From assembly GCF_003611735.1 (NCBI RefSeq), contig NZ_RAWG01000001.1, forward strand, positions 99,857 to 163,856: 64,000 bases of DNA, given 5' to 3'. Position numbers and translations under genes: made by a program. Source of the DNA: Corallococcus sicarius. GTDB lineage: Bacteria > Myxococcota > Myxococcia > Myxococcales > Myxococcaceae. Shown here in pieces: positions 53,721 through 61,902 of the stretch (its first letter is position 1; each line of letters begins with the position of its first letter). The notes beneath the pieces were generated by a model. That model made no database searches and was not told the DNA's origin. It worked only from the letters and a program-made list of their open reading frames with translations.

Positions 53721-54812
53721 CTAGCCGAAAGAGGCCCGGCGCCGGAGCACCGACCCGTCCAGCGCCGCCAACGAGGGCCTGCCCGCCAGCGCGAGCGCCA
53801 GCTCCAGCTCCTCGCGCAGGAGCGACAACAGGTGGCCCACGCCCTCCTCGCCGCCCGCCGCGAGCCCCCAGTACACCGGGCGCCCCACCATCACCGCCTT
53901 CGCGCCCAGCGCCAGCGCCTTGAGCACGTCCGTGCCCCGGCGGATGCCGCCGTCCACCAGCACCTCGCACCGGCCGCGCACCGCCGCCACCACCTCCGGC
54001 AGGGCCTCCAGCGGAGGAAGGGCCCCGTCCAGCTGACGGCCGCCGTGGTTGGACACCACCAGCCCGTCCACGCCCGCCGCCACCGCGCGCTCCGCGTCCT
54101 CCGCCGTCAGCACGCCCTTGAGGAGCACCGGCAGCTTCGACACCGAGCGCACCCACGCCACCGCCTCCCACGTCAGCGCGGTGTCGAAGTCCCGCGACGC
54201 ATGGGCCGCGATGCCCGACTCGCCCGGCGCGCGGGTGGCCAGGGCCTGGCTCACATCCAGCTCGAAGTTGGCCGCGCGCACATGGGCCGGCAGGCCGAAG
54301 CCGCTGCGCATGTCCCGCATCCGGCGGCCCAGCCGGGGCGTGTCCACCGTGAGCACCAGCGCGCGGTAGCCCGCGGCCTCCGCGCGGCGGATGAGCGCCG
54401 TCGTCACCGCGCGGTCGCGGAAGCAATACACCTGGAACCAGAGCGGCCCTGACGCGGCACGGGCCACGTCCTCCAGCGTGCGGCTGGCCATGGTGCTCAC
54501 GGTCATCAGCCCGCCCAGCGACCCGGCCGCGCGCGCGGTCGCCACCTCTCCGTCCGGATGCGCGAGGCACTGGTACGCCATGGGCGCCACCACCAGCGGG
54601 TGCGAAAGCGTCGTGCCCAGCAGGCTCACGGAGGTGTCGCAGCGGGACACGTCCACCAGCACGTTGGGCCGCAGCCACCACGCGTCAAAGGCCTTGCGGC
54701 TGTCGCGCAGCGACGACTCGTCGTCACTGCCGCCGTACACGTAGTCGAAGACGTCCGCGGGCAACTTCGCGCGGGCCTGCTGCTCGTACTCGTCCAGGCA
54801 CAGGGGACGCAT
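53721..54812 (-). CDS. hmo: 4-hydroxymandelate oxidase
   Basis: This FMN-dependent alpha-hydroxy acid oxidase (363 aa) should turn 4-hydroxymandelate into 4-hydroxyphenylglyoxylate, the second step to Hpg. The family signs are DYVYGGSDDE near the start, the FMN-binding APMAYQ, LTVDTPRLGRRMRDMR, Lys232 in LLKGV, the catalytic base His256 in SNHGGRQLD and the phosphate-binding GGIRRGTDV. It is as long as the Hmo proteins of glycopeptide clusters. It begins six bases after hpgT stops. A lactate or glycolate oxidase is possible from sequence alone; the neighbours decide for Hmo. Confidence 0.85.
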   Translation of the reverse strand: MRPLCLDEYEQQARAKLPADVFDYVYGGSDDESSLRDSRKAFDAWWLRPNVLVDVSRCDTSVSLLGTTLSHPLVVAPMAYQCLAHPDGEVATARAAGSLGGLMTVSTMASRTLEDVARAASGPLWFQVYCFRDRAVTTALIRRAEAAGYRALVLTVDTPRLGRRMRDMRSGFGLPAHVRAANFELDVSQALATRAPGESGIAAHASRDFDTALTWEAVAWVRSVSKLPVLLKGVLTAEDAERAVAAGVDGLVVSNHGGRQLDGALPPLEALPEVVAAVRGRCEVLVDGGIRRGTDVLKALALGAKAVMVGRPVYWGLAAGGEEGVGHLLSLLREELELALALAGRPSLAALDGSVLRRRASFG

Positions 54813-54818
54813 GGGCCG

Positions 54819-56024
54819 TCAGCTTCGCGCGAGGACGCGGCCCAGCCGGGACACGGCCTCTTCGATGACGGCGGGCTCGGCGTGGGAGAAGTTGAGGCGC
54901 AGGCCGTGCGACGCGGTCCGTCCACCCGCCACGGAGAAGGCCTGCCCGGGAAGGAAGGCCACCTGGACCTCCTCCAGCGCGCGGCCGAGCAGCACCGTGG
55001 TGTCCACGCGGTCGGGGAACTCCACCCAGACGAACATGCCGCACGCGGGCTTCGTCCACCGGGCGCCATGCGGAGCGAGGTGGCGCTCCAGCGCGGCGAG
55101 CAACGTGTCGCGGCGCTCGCGGTAGCCCGCGCGCAATTGCTCCAGGTGCGCCGGCAGCCCGCCGGACTCCAGGAACGCCAGCACCACGCGCTGGGCGAAC
55201 GTCGTGGTGTCGATGTCGCTCGCTTCCTTCACCGTGGCGAGCCGGCCGACCATCGCCTCCGGCACCACCACCCAGCCCACGCGCAGCGCGGGCGCCAGCA
55301 CCTTGGAGAAGGAGCCGACGTAGTACACCCACCGGTCCTCCAGCCCGCGCAGCGCCGGCAGCGTCTGGGGCTCGTACTGGAGCAGCCCGTACGCGTCGTC
55401 CTCGATGATGGGCAGCTGGTGTTCGCGCGCCAGGGCCACCAGCCGCTGACGCGACTCCAGCGGCATGCTCACGCCCAGCGGGTTGTGGCCGTCGCTCATC
55501 GTGTACAGGAGCGCGGGGCGCTCACCGCGCTCCAGCAGCACCCGCACCGCGTCCACGTCGATGCCCGTCTCCGGGTGCGCGGGCACGGTGAGCCGCTTCG
55601 GCTGGAACGGATCCAACACCTGCTGGAAGCCCGAATAGACGCGGTCCTCCACCAGCACCGTGCCGCCGGGATCCAACAGCAGCCGCGTGAGCAGGCTCAT
55701 CCCCTGCTGACCGCCCGCGGTGAGGAACACCTGCTCCGGCACGCACGTGACACCGCGCCGGGCCATCAGCGCCACCACCTGCCGGCGCAGCGGCTCCAGC
55801 GTGGGCCGGTACTGGAGCGCCAGCGGCTCCTCCGCCATCACCTTCGCGGCGGCCGCCGCGAGCCCCGCGGACGGGAACAGCGACGGCGCGGGGAGCCCCA
55901 GCGCCAGCGACAGGATGCCCGGCCGGTGGATGCGCTGGAGCATGTCCTGGATGGCGGACGGCTTCAGCTCCCGGGCCCACGCCGCGAGCGGCAGGGACAC
56001 GGCCTCGCCCGTGGCCGCGCTCAC
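54819..56024 (-). CDS. hpgT: 4-hydroxyphenylglycine aminotransferase
   Basis: This 401-aa fold-type I PLP aminotransferase is expected to convert 4-hydroxyphenylglyoxylate to Hpg, with tyrosine as the usual amino donor, which regenerates 4-hydroxyphenylpyruvate for HmaS. Motifs are LTAGGQQGMSLL (101-112), the Asn in SDGHNPLG (181), IIEDDAYG (207-214) and the PLP lysine Lys241 in GSFSKVLAP. I chose GTG 56024, which overlaps the hmaS stop as GTGA; the longer upstream frame runs antisense-like through hmaS. It resembles the aminotransferase half of MocR regulators but has no DNA-binding domain. Confidence 0.82.
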   Translation of the reverse strand: MSAATGEAVSLPLAAWARELKPSAIQDMLQRIHRPGILSLALGLPAPSLFPSAGLAAAAAKVMAEEPLALQYRPTLEPLRRQVVALMARRGVTCVPEQVFLTAGGQQGMSLLTRLLLDPGGTVLVEDRVYSGFQQVLDPFQPKRLTVPAHPETGIDVDAVRVLLERGERPALLYTMSDGHNPLGVSMPLESRQRLVALAREHQLPIIEDDAYGLLQYEPQTLPALRGLEDRWVYYVGSFSKVLAPALRVGWVVVPEAMVGRLATVKEASDIDTTTFAQRVVLAFLESGGLPAHLEQLRAGYRERRDTLLAALERHLAPHGARWTKPACGMFVWVEFPDRVDTTVLLGRALEEVQVAFLPGQAFSVAGGRTASHGLRLNFSHAEPAVIEEAVSRLGRVLARS

Positions 56025-57091
56025 GCCTGGACCCGCGCGTAGTCCCGCTCCACCGCCTCGAACAGCGCGCGGATGTTGGCCCCTCCGAAGCCACGCGCCT
56101 CCTGGCGCTGGATGGCCTCGAAGAACAGCGTCTGACGGGAGTGCACCGAGCGGGTGAACGTCTGCAACAGCGTCCCCCACTCGTCGCGGTCCACCAGGAT
56201 GCCCAGCTCGCGCAGCGGGCCCATGTCGAAGGACAGCGCGCCCAGCCGCGACTCCAGCCGCTCGTAGTACCGCGCCGGGATCTGCAGGAACGGCAGGTGA
56301 CGCTGCAACTGGCGCACGCACCCGACGATGTCCGTCGTCAGCATCGCCAGGTGCTGCACGCCCGGGCCACCGTGGCGGCGGAGGAACTCGCCAATCTGGC
56401 CGGGGTTCTCCCGCGACAGCGGCTCCTGCAGCGGCAGGACGATGCGCGACGACGGGCTCTGCACCACCTTGGAGTTCATCCCGCTGGCGTCCGTGTGGAC
56501 GACCTCCTGGTGGGACTGATGGAAGCCGAAGACGTGCTGGTAGAAGCGCACCGTCTCATCCAGCGTGCCCGGCTCCAGACAGATGGCCAGGTGGTCCAAC
56601 CCGGTGAACAGCGCCGCGTCCAGCGTCACGGGCGCCTCGCACGCCACCAGCCCCGGCGGCAGGAAGGTCCCGGGCGCCGCGTCGCTCTGGATGAGCGAGT
56701 GCACCACGTCCCCCATCGCCGCCACGGTGGCCTGGAGCATGCGCCGGCCCGCGCCGTCCTTCCCCGTCACCGGCTCACGCAAGGGCTGGGCCCCGCGCTG
56801 CGTGACATGGCCGAACGCCGCCAGCGCGTCCTTCGTGCGCAGCGCGATGTCCCGGACGCCGTCGCCATGCCGCTCGACGAACACCGAGGCCGCGTCGTCC
56901 GCCGTCAGCCCCTGCGTCAGCAAGAGCCGCAGCGTCCCCTGCCGCAGCAGGACCGAGCGCCGCCCCACCAGCCCCGTCTCCGGACCGCCCTCCGCCATGC
57001 GCGTGAAGCCCAGGCTGTCCGTGTAGAAACCGGAGGCAGCCGCAGCGTCGCCGACGCAGAGCTCAACGTACTCGATATCATCGAAATACAT
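56021..57091 (-). CDS. hmaS: 4-hydroxymandelate synthase
   Basis: The protein (356 aa) belongs to the HPPD/HmaS non-haem iron dioxygenase family and should convert 4-hydroxyphenylpyruvate to 4-hydroxymandelate, committing tyrosine carbon to Hpg. Iron ligands are His167 (GLDHLAI), His247 (GVQHLAM) and Glu325 (FFEAIQR). The segment MNSKVVQS (205-212) and GQIGEFLRRH match HmaS sequences as I know them, and the length equals the Amycolatopsis HmaS. HPPD, for tyrosine breakdown, is the alternative; direct coupling to hpgT and hmo favours HmaS. The 117-base gap before it (57092-57208) could hold a promoter of its own. Confidence 0.83.
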   Translation of the reverse strand: MYFDDIEYVELCVGDAAAASGFYTDSLGFTRMAEGGPETGLVGRRSVLLRQGTLRLLLTQGLTADDAASVFVERHGDGVRDIALRTKDALAAFGHVTQRGAQPLREPVTGKDGAGRRMLQATVAAMGDVVHSLIQSDAAPGTFLPPGLVACEAPVTLDAALFTGLDHLAICLEPGTLDETVRFYQHVFGFHQSHQEVVHTDASGMNSKVVQSPSSRIVLPLQEPLSRENPGQIGEFLRRHGGPGVQHLAMLTTDIVGCVRQLQRHLPFLQIPARYYERLESRLGALSFDMGPLRELGILVDRDEWGTLLQTFTRSVHSRQTLFFEAIQRQEARGFGGANIRALFEAVERDYARVQA

Positions 57092-57208
57092 GAATGGAGG
57101 TCCTGTCCCGGTGATTTCTGATTGGCGCGGAGGATAGACGATCCAGGCGACAGCAGCGCCTGCTTTCTCGACCGTCCAAAACAGCTGGATATTCGCGGTA
57201 CGTACCCT

Positions 57209-57769
57209 CTACGCGGCGCTCGCCGCGGAGGCAAGCAGGCCCCTGTCCCTCAGTGTGTCGAGGATGCGCTCGAGCCCCGCTTCCACTGTCTCTGAATCAG
57301 AACGAACAATGATTTCAGGTGTTTCAGGCGGCTCATAGGGATCCGACACCCCCGTGAAGTGGGGGATCTCCCCCGCCAGGGCCTTCTTGTAGAGCCCCTT
57401 CACATCCCGGGCGACGAGGGCCTCCAGGCTTGCCTGGACGTACACCTCCAGGAACGGGATGCCGGCCTGGGTGGCCAAAGCCCGCACCTCGTCCCGCGAA
57501 CTCTTGTACGGGGAGATGGCGGCGGTGATGACGCCCACCTCGTGCTTCGCGAGCACCCGGGCCACGTAGCCGATGCGGCGGACGTTCTCCTCGCGGTCCG
57601 CGCGGGTGAAGCCCAGGCCGCGGGACAGGTACGTGCGCACCTCGTCCCCGTCGAGCAGCTCCACGCGCTGCACGGGCGCGAGCTGCCGCACCACCGCGGT
57701 GGACAGCGTGCTCTTGCCCGCGCCGGACATGCCGGTGAACCAGAGGATGAAGCCCGGACGCGGATGCAT
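57209..57769 (-). CDS. cysC: Adenylylsulfate kinase
   Basis: APS kinase phosphorylates APS to PAPS, the donor for sulfotransferases. The 186-aa protein has the P-loop GMSGAGKST (13-21), [20 protein letters not shown] and the family's [12 protein letters not shown]. It starts at ATG 57769, seven bases after cysN. In a secondary-metabolite cluster with its own sulfotransferase the likely job is to raise PAPS supply, not sulfate assimilation for cysteine; no PAPS reductase is present. Confidence 0.95.
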   Translation of the reverse strand: MHPRPGFILWFTGMSGAGKSTLSTAVVRQLAPVQRVELLDGDEVRTYLSRGLGFTRADREENVRRIGYVARVLAKHEVGVITAAISPYKSSRDEVRALATQAGIPFLEVYVQASLEALVARDVKGLYKKALAGEIPHFTGVSDPYEPPETPEIIVRSDSETVEAGLERILDTLRDRGLLASAASAA

Positions 57770-57776
57770 CGTCGTT

Positions 57777-59042
57777 CTACCTCTCCACGGCCGGGCCGTT
57801 GATCATCCCGGCGCCCACGGTGGCGTTGGTGCCTTCGTCAATGAGGATGAAGCTGCCGGTGCTGCGGTTGCGGCGGTACTCGTCGAAGAAGAGCGGCACC
57901 GTCGTGCGCAGCGTCACGCGGCCCACCTCGTTGAGCTTCAGGCCGGTGCTCTCTTCGTCGCGGTGCAGCGTGTTGACGTCCAGCCGGTAGTGCAGCTGCT
58001 TCACCATCGCGCGCGCCATGCGGGTGGTGTGTTTGATGGCCAGCCGCGCCCCGGTGTTGAGCACCGTCTGGTCCGACAGCCAGCACACCATCGCGTCCAG
58101 GTCCTGGCTCGCGGTGGGTGGGTTGCCCGGCCGGCACAACATGTCGCCGCGGCTGATGTCCAGCTCCTCCTCCAGCGACACGTTCACCGACATGGGCGGG
58201 AACGCCTCCGTCACCGCCTTGCCCGCCAGCTCCAGCGACTTGATGCGCGTGGTGAAGCCGGACGGCATCACCATCACCTCGTCGCCCGGCCGCATCACGC
58301 CGCCCAATACCTGACCGGAGTACGCGCGGTAGTCGTGGAACTTCTTCGCGGACGCGGGCCGGATGACGCCCTGCACGGGGAAGCGCAGGTGGATGAGGTC
58401 GCGGTCGGACGCGATGTGCACGTTCTCCAGGTGGTGCAGGAGCGTGGGGCCCTGGTACCAGGGCATCTTCTCCGAGCGCGTCACCACGTTGTCCCCGCCC
58501 AGCGCGGAGATGGGGATGAACGACAGGTCCGACACGTCCAGCTTCATGGAGAACTGGCGGAACTCCTCGCGGATGCGCTCGAAGACGCCCGCGTCGTAGT
58601 CCACCAGGTCCATCTTGTTCACGCACAGCACCAGGTGCGGCACGCGCAGCAGTGACGCGATGAACGCGTGCCGCCGTGTCTGCTCCAGCACGCCCTTGCG
58701 CGCGTCCACCAGGATGAGCGCCAGGTCCGCCGTGGACGCGCCCGTCACCATGTTGCGCGTGTACTGCAGGTGCCCCGGCGTGTCCGCGATGATGAACTTG
58801 CGCTTCACCGTGGAGAAGTAGCGGTACGCCACGTCAATGGTGATGCCCTGCTCGCGCTCGGCCTTGAGCCCGTCCAAGAGCAGCGCCAGGTTGACGTACT
58901 CGTCGCCGCGCGCGTGGCTGGTGCGCTCCACGGCGGCGAGCTGGTCCTCGAGGATGGACTTCGTGTCGAACAGCAGCCGCCCGATGAGGGTGCTCTTGCC
59001 GTCATCCACGGAGCCCGCGGTCGCGAATCTCAGCAGTTCCAC
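57777..59042 (-). CDS. cysN: Sulfate adenylyltransferase subunit 1 (GTPase)
   Basis: CysN is the regulatory GTPase half of bacterial ATP sulfurylase and drives APS formation by CysD. The 421-aa protein has G1 GSVDDGKST (10-18), the switch region [16 protein letters not shown]3 DTPGH and G4 NKMD, followed by EF-Tu-like barrels. It begins at GTG 59042, whose G is the last base of the cysD stop, so the two subunits are coupled. It lacks a fused APS kinase domain, which is provided by separate cysC. Confidence 0.95.
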   Translation of the reverse strand: MELLRFATAGSVDDGKSTLIGRLLFDTKSILEDQLAAVERTSHARGDEYVNLALLLDGLKAEREQGITIDVAYRYFSTVKRKFIIADTPGHLQYTRNMVTGASTADLALILVDARKGVLEQTRRHAFIASLLRVPHLVLCVNKMDLVDYDAGVFERIREEFRQFSMKLDVSDLSFIPISALGGDNVVTRSEKMPWYQGPTLLHHLENVHIASDRDLIHLRFPVQGVIRPASAKKFHDYRAYSGQVLGGVMRPGDEVMVMPSGFTTRIKSLELAGKAVTEAFPPMSVNVSLEEELDISRGDMLCRPGNPPTASQDLDAMVCWLSDQTVLNTGARLAIKHTTRMARAMVKQLHYRLDVNTLHRDEESTGLKLNEVGRVTLRTTVPLFFDEYRRNRSTGSFILIDEGTNATVGAGMINGPAVER

Positions 59043-59947
59043 TAGAAGTATCCCTCGCGCTTGCGGTCTTCCATCGCCGTATCACTGAACTTGTCGTCGG
59101 TGCGGCTGGCCCCGCGCTCGGTGACGCGCGACGCGGTCACCTCCGCGATGACCTGCTCCACCGTCGCCGCGGTGGACTCCACGCACGCGGTGCACGTCAT
59201 GTCGCCCACGGTGCGGAAGCGGACCGTCTGCGTCGTCACCTGCTCGCCGGGCATCGTCTGCAGGTACGGCGACCACGCCATCAACATCCCGTCGCGGCGG
59301 AACACCTCGCGCCGGTGCGTGTAGTAGATGGACGGCAGCGCCACGTTCTCCCGGCCGATGTACTGCCAGATGTCCAGCTCGGTCCAGTTGGAGAGCGGGA
59401 AGACGCGCAGGTGCTCACCCCGGCGGTGGCGGCCGTTGTACAGGCCCCACAGCTCCGGCCGCTGGTTCTTCGGATCCCACTGGCCGAACTCGTCGCGGAA
59501 GGAATACACGCGCTCCTTCGCGCGGGCCTTCTCCTCGTCGCGCCGCGCGCCACCGAAGACGGCGTTGAAGCCGTTCTTCTCGATGGCCTCCAAGAGCGGC
59601 TGCGTCTGCAGGCGGTTGCGCGACGCGCGCGGGCCCTTCTCCTCCGTGACGCGCCCCGCGTCGATGGCCTCCTGCACGGACGCGACGATGAGCCGCGCCC
59701 CCAGCTCCGCCACGCGCTGGTCGCGATACTGGATGACCTCCGGGAAGTTGTGCCCCGTGTCCACGTGCATCAGTGGAAACGGCAGCGGCGCCGGCCAGAA
59801 GGCCTTCACCGCCAGGTGCAACATCACCGCGGAGTCCTTGCCACCGGAGAAGAGCAGCACGGGCCGGTCCAGCTCCGCCGCGACTTCCCGGATGATGAAG
59901 ATGGACTCGGCTTCCAGGGCCTCAAGATGTGAAAGCTCGTAGCTCAC
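59042..59947 (-). CDS. cysD: Sulfate adenylyltransferase subunit 2
   Basis: CysD makes APS from ATP and sulfate. The 301-aa protein matches E. coli CysD in length and has the PP-loop SGGKDS (34-39), the FGGARRDEEKARAKER motif and the C-terminal RKREGYF. The start GTG 59947 (V-S-Y-E-L-S-H-L) is chosen by homology; the frame stays open far upstream but codes nothing recognisable. It is the first gene of the minus-strand run that continues through cysN, cysC, the Hpg genes and the kinases to the TOMM precursor. Confidence 0.94.
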   Translation of the reverse strand: MSYELSHLEALEAESIFIIREVAAELDRPVLLFSGGKDSAVMLHLAVKAFWPAPLPFPLMHVDTGHNFPEVIQYRDQRVAELGARLIVASVQEAIDAGRVTEEKGPRASRNRLQTQPLLEAIEKNGFNAVFGGARRDEEKARAKERVYSFRDEFGQWDPKNQRPELWGLYNGRHRRGEHLRVFPLSNWTELDIWQYIGRENVALPSIYYTHRREVFRRDGMLMAWSPYLQTMPGEQVTTQTVRFRTVGDMTCTACVESTAATVEQVIAEVTASRVTERGASRTDDKFSDTAMEDRKREGYF

Positions 59948-60221
59948 GGGCAAGCAAGGTAGCACAACCGGCTTTCCACCCAACCGTGGCCATGAAAGTT
60001 TTCCGGGTGCCGCGCGGTGAGACACACCGGATGCGACATGCGGGAGCGGGCCATGAAACACACCCACCCCACCCGTCAGGATGGCTGTCTCTCCGGGATG
60101 CTCCCAGAAGCTCGGAGATGCTCCGAGCTGCTCGGAGTGCTCCACGAGTGGAGGCGTTGGCCTCACCCTGCGTGCGGGAAGGCATTCCGTGGGCGCGGCG
60201 CATGGTATAGACGGCCGCCCC
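59948..60221. promoter_or_regulatory. Divergent promoter region, cysD and thioesterase
   Basis: This 274-base gap between divergent starts contains the 20-bp repeat array and no supported gene. On the plus strand, GGTATAGAC at 60204-60212 lies close to the thioesterase start. Transcription in both directions should begin here. Confidence 0.5.
60091..60150. repeat. Three degenerate 20-bp direct repeats in divergent promoter
   Basis: Units begin at 60091, 60111 and 60131, each CTC(C/G)G(G/A)G followed by (A)TGCTCC and a variable tail; the spacing is 20 bases, two helix turns. The middle unit is also a perfect inverted repeat (GCTCGGAG-ATG-CTCCGAGC, 60110-60128). The array lies between cysD and the thioesterase gene and looks like a multi-site operator. 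Confidence 0.6.
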
Positions 60222-61004
60222 ATGCGAAGCGCGACCACCCCGACGCCCCCTGTCCCTGATCGCTGGTTTCCCTCCCGCAAGCCGCTGCCGGAGCCGCGGC
60301 TGCGCCTGTTCTGCCTGCCATTCGCCGGCGGGAGCGCGGCCATCTACACGCCCTGGGCGAATGCGCTCCCCGCGGGCGTGGAGCTGTGCGCGGTGCAGCT
60401 GCCCGGCCGGGAGCGGCGCCTCATGGAGCCCGCCTACAAGTCGCTGCCGGCGCTGCTGGACGTGCTGATGCCGGTGCTGACGCCGCTGATGGACCGGCCC
60501 TTCGCCATCTTCGGCTACAGCATGGGGGCGCGCATCAGCCTGGAGATCTGCCGCAGGCTGCGCAGCATGGGGGGACCCCGACCGCTGGGCCTCATCGCGG
60601 CCGCGGCGCCGCCGCCGTCGCACAACGAGCGGGAGCCCATCCACCAGCTGGATGATCCGGGCTTCATCGCGAAGCTGCGCGATTACGACGGCACGCCCGA
60701 GGAGGTCCTCCAGCACAAGGAGCTGCTGGAGCTCATCCTCCCCACGCTGCGCGCGGACTTCGCCCTGGCCTGGTCGGAGAATGGCGAGGACGCGGCGCCC
60801 CTGGACATCCCGCTGTCCGTGTACGGCGGCAAGGCGGACAAGCACGTGGGCATGGACCGCATGGAGCACTGGCGCTCGCAGTCCAACGCGGAGGTGCGCA
60901 TCCGCGAGTTCGAGGGAGGCCACTTCTTCATCCGCACCCACGGGCCGCCGGTGCTGGCCGCGGTGCGCGAGGACCTGACGCGCTGGATGGCCCCCGTCCG
61001 CTAG
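60222..61004 (+). CDS. Type II thioesterase
   Basis: The 260-aa alpha/beta hydrolase is the stand-alone thioesterase type that removes wrong acyl or aminoacyl groups from NRPS carrier proteins. It has LFCLPFAGGSA near the start, QLPGRERR, the nucleophile Ser100 in GYSMGA (98-103), an Asp in GGKADKHV and the catalytic His in EGGHFF. ATG 60222 is chosen because it gives the usual length and begins just before the conserved FPSRKPLPEPRLRLFCLP segment. It converges on the PPTase gene; the two stop codons share the palindrome CTAG at 61001-61004. Confidence 0.92.
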   Translation: MRSATTPTPPVPDRWFPSRKPLPEPRLRLFCLPFAGGSAAIYTPWANALPAGVELCAVQLPGRERRLMEPAYKSLPALLDVLMPVLTPLMDRPFAIFGYSMGARISLEICRRLRSMGGPRPLGLIAAAAPPPSHNEREPIHQLDDPGFIAKLRDYDGTPEEVLQHKELLELILPTLRADFALAWSENGEDAAPLDIPLSVYGGKADKHVGMDRMEHWRSQSNAEVRIREFEGGHFFIRTHGPPVLAAVREDLTRWMAPVR

Positions 61005-61819
61005 ACGGTCACGATGAGCGGCGGAGCGTCCCCGTCGAGCGGCACGGTGTGCTGCCAGCGCACGGTGAGGGGCCCGCCCCGGGGCCGGCGGAAGGCCACC
61101 GCCGCCTGGTGGCGCTCGGACGGCTGGTGCTGCACGAACTGCCACACGTCCGGCACGTCCCCCATCCGGGGGTCGAAGGTGATGCGGGGCATCTGGCCCG
61201 GCACCAGGTCGAACGCGAACTGATCCAACGGCAGGGACAGGCCCGCGCCGCGCGCCTTGATGTAGGCCTCCTTCAGGGTCCAGTACTCGAAGAAGCGCGC
61301 CTGCTGGCGCTCCTTCGGCAGCGCGCGCAGGGCCTGCACCTCCGAGCGGGCGAAGTAGTGGTCCGCGATCTCCACCGTCTCCCCGGACCGCTGCGCGTCC
61401 TCGATGTCCGCGCCCAGGTCCACGTCCCGGCCCACCGCGACCAGGGCCATGCCGTCCGTGTGGCTCAGGTTGAAGCGCAGCCACTGCCCCTCCGGGCCGA
61501 CGATGGCGGGGCGTCCGTACTCGTTCGGGACGAAGCGCCACGCCTCCGGCGCGACGGGCGCGTAGCGCGACAGGGCCAGCCGCACCAGCGCGTGGGACAC
61601 GAGGTACTGGTGCCGGTGGCGCTCGAAGTGGAAGCGCCGCTGCCGCTCGCGCTCACCGGCGTCCAGCAGGGGCAGGTAGGCCGCCACCAGCCGAGGGTCG
61701 ACGATGCGCTCGGGCTCGACGAGCCACACGTGGACCTCGTCGGGTGGCAGGGCCAGGGGCACGAAGGGGGAGGACGCGATCATGCGGCGAAGGGAAGCAG
61801 GATCCGCCACCCATGTCAC
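61001..61819 (-). CDS. Sfp-type 4'-phosphopantetheinyl transferase
   Basis: This enzyme attaches phosphopantetheine to the ACP and PCP domains of the NRPSs. The 272-aa protein has NEYGRPAI and FNLSHTDG (substrate contacts), the Mg-binding GADIED (136-141) and WTLKEAYIK (180-188), the Sfp/EntD-group signatures. The start ATG 61819 is the longest; ATG 61783 would drop twelve residues and is also possible. It may serve all carrier proteins of the cell. Confidence 0.93.
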   Translation of the reverse strand: MTWVADPASLRRMIASSPFVPLALPPDEVHVWLVEPERIVDPRLVAAYLPLLDAGERERQRRFHFERHRHQYLVSHALVRLALSRYAPVAPEAWRFVPNEYGRPAIVGPEGQWLRFNLSHTDGMALVAVGRDVDLGADIEDAQRSGETVEIADHYFARSEVQALRALPKERQQARFFEYWTLKEAYIKARGAGLSLPLDQFAFDLVPGQMPRITFDPRMGDVPDVWQFVQHQPSERHQAAVAFRRPRGGPLTVRWQHTVPLDGDAPPLIVTV

Positions 61820-61902
61820 GGGGGCTGGCCGCTCCCAGGTGGGGCCGCGTAGGCTTCGCGGTCCGCGGGCCCACGCCGGGCGCGCCCTCCGGGTGAACCG
61901 AC

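Noticed and set aside
54819..56024. MocR/PdxR-type transcriptional regulator
   Set aside because: Only the aminotransferase part is present; there is no N-terminal winged helix.
56021..57091. HPPD for tyrosine catabolism
   Set aside because: Iron ligands are shared by HPPD and HmaS, but MNSKVVQS, the length and coupling to hpgT and hmo favour HmaS. Homogentisate pathway genes are absent.
60091..60150. CRISPR-like array
   Set aside because: Three contiguous degenerate 20-mers without spacers and no cas genes nearby.
59948..60343. Long N-terminal extension of CysD
   Set aside because: The extension crosses the divergent promoter and the thioesterase start; GTG 59947 gives the family's normal length and N-terminus.
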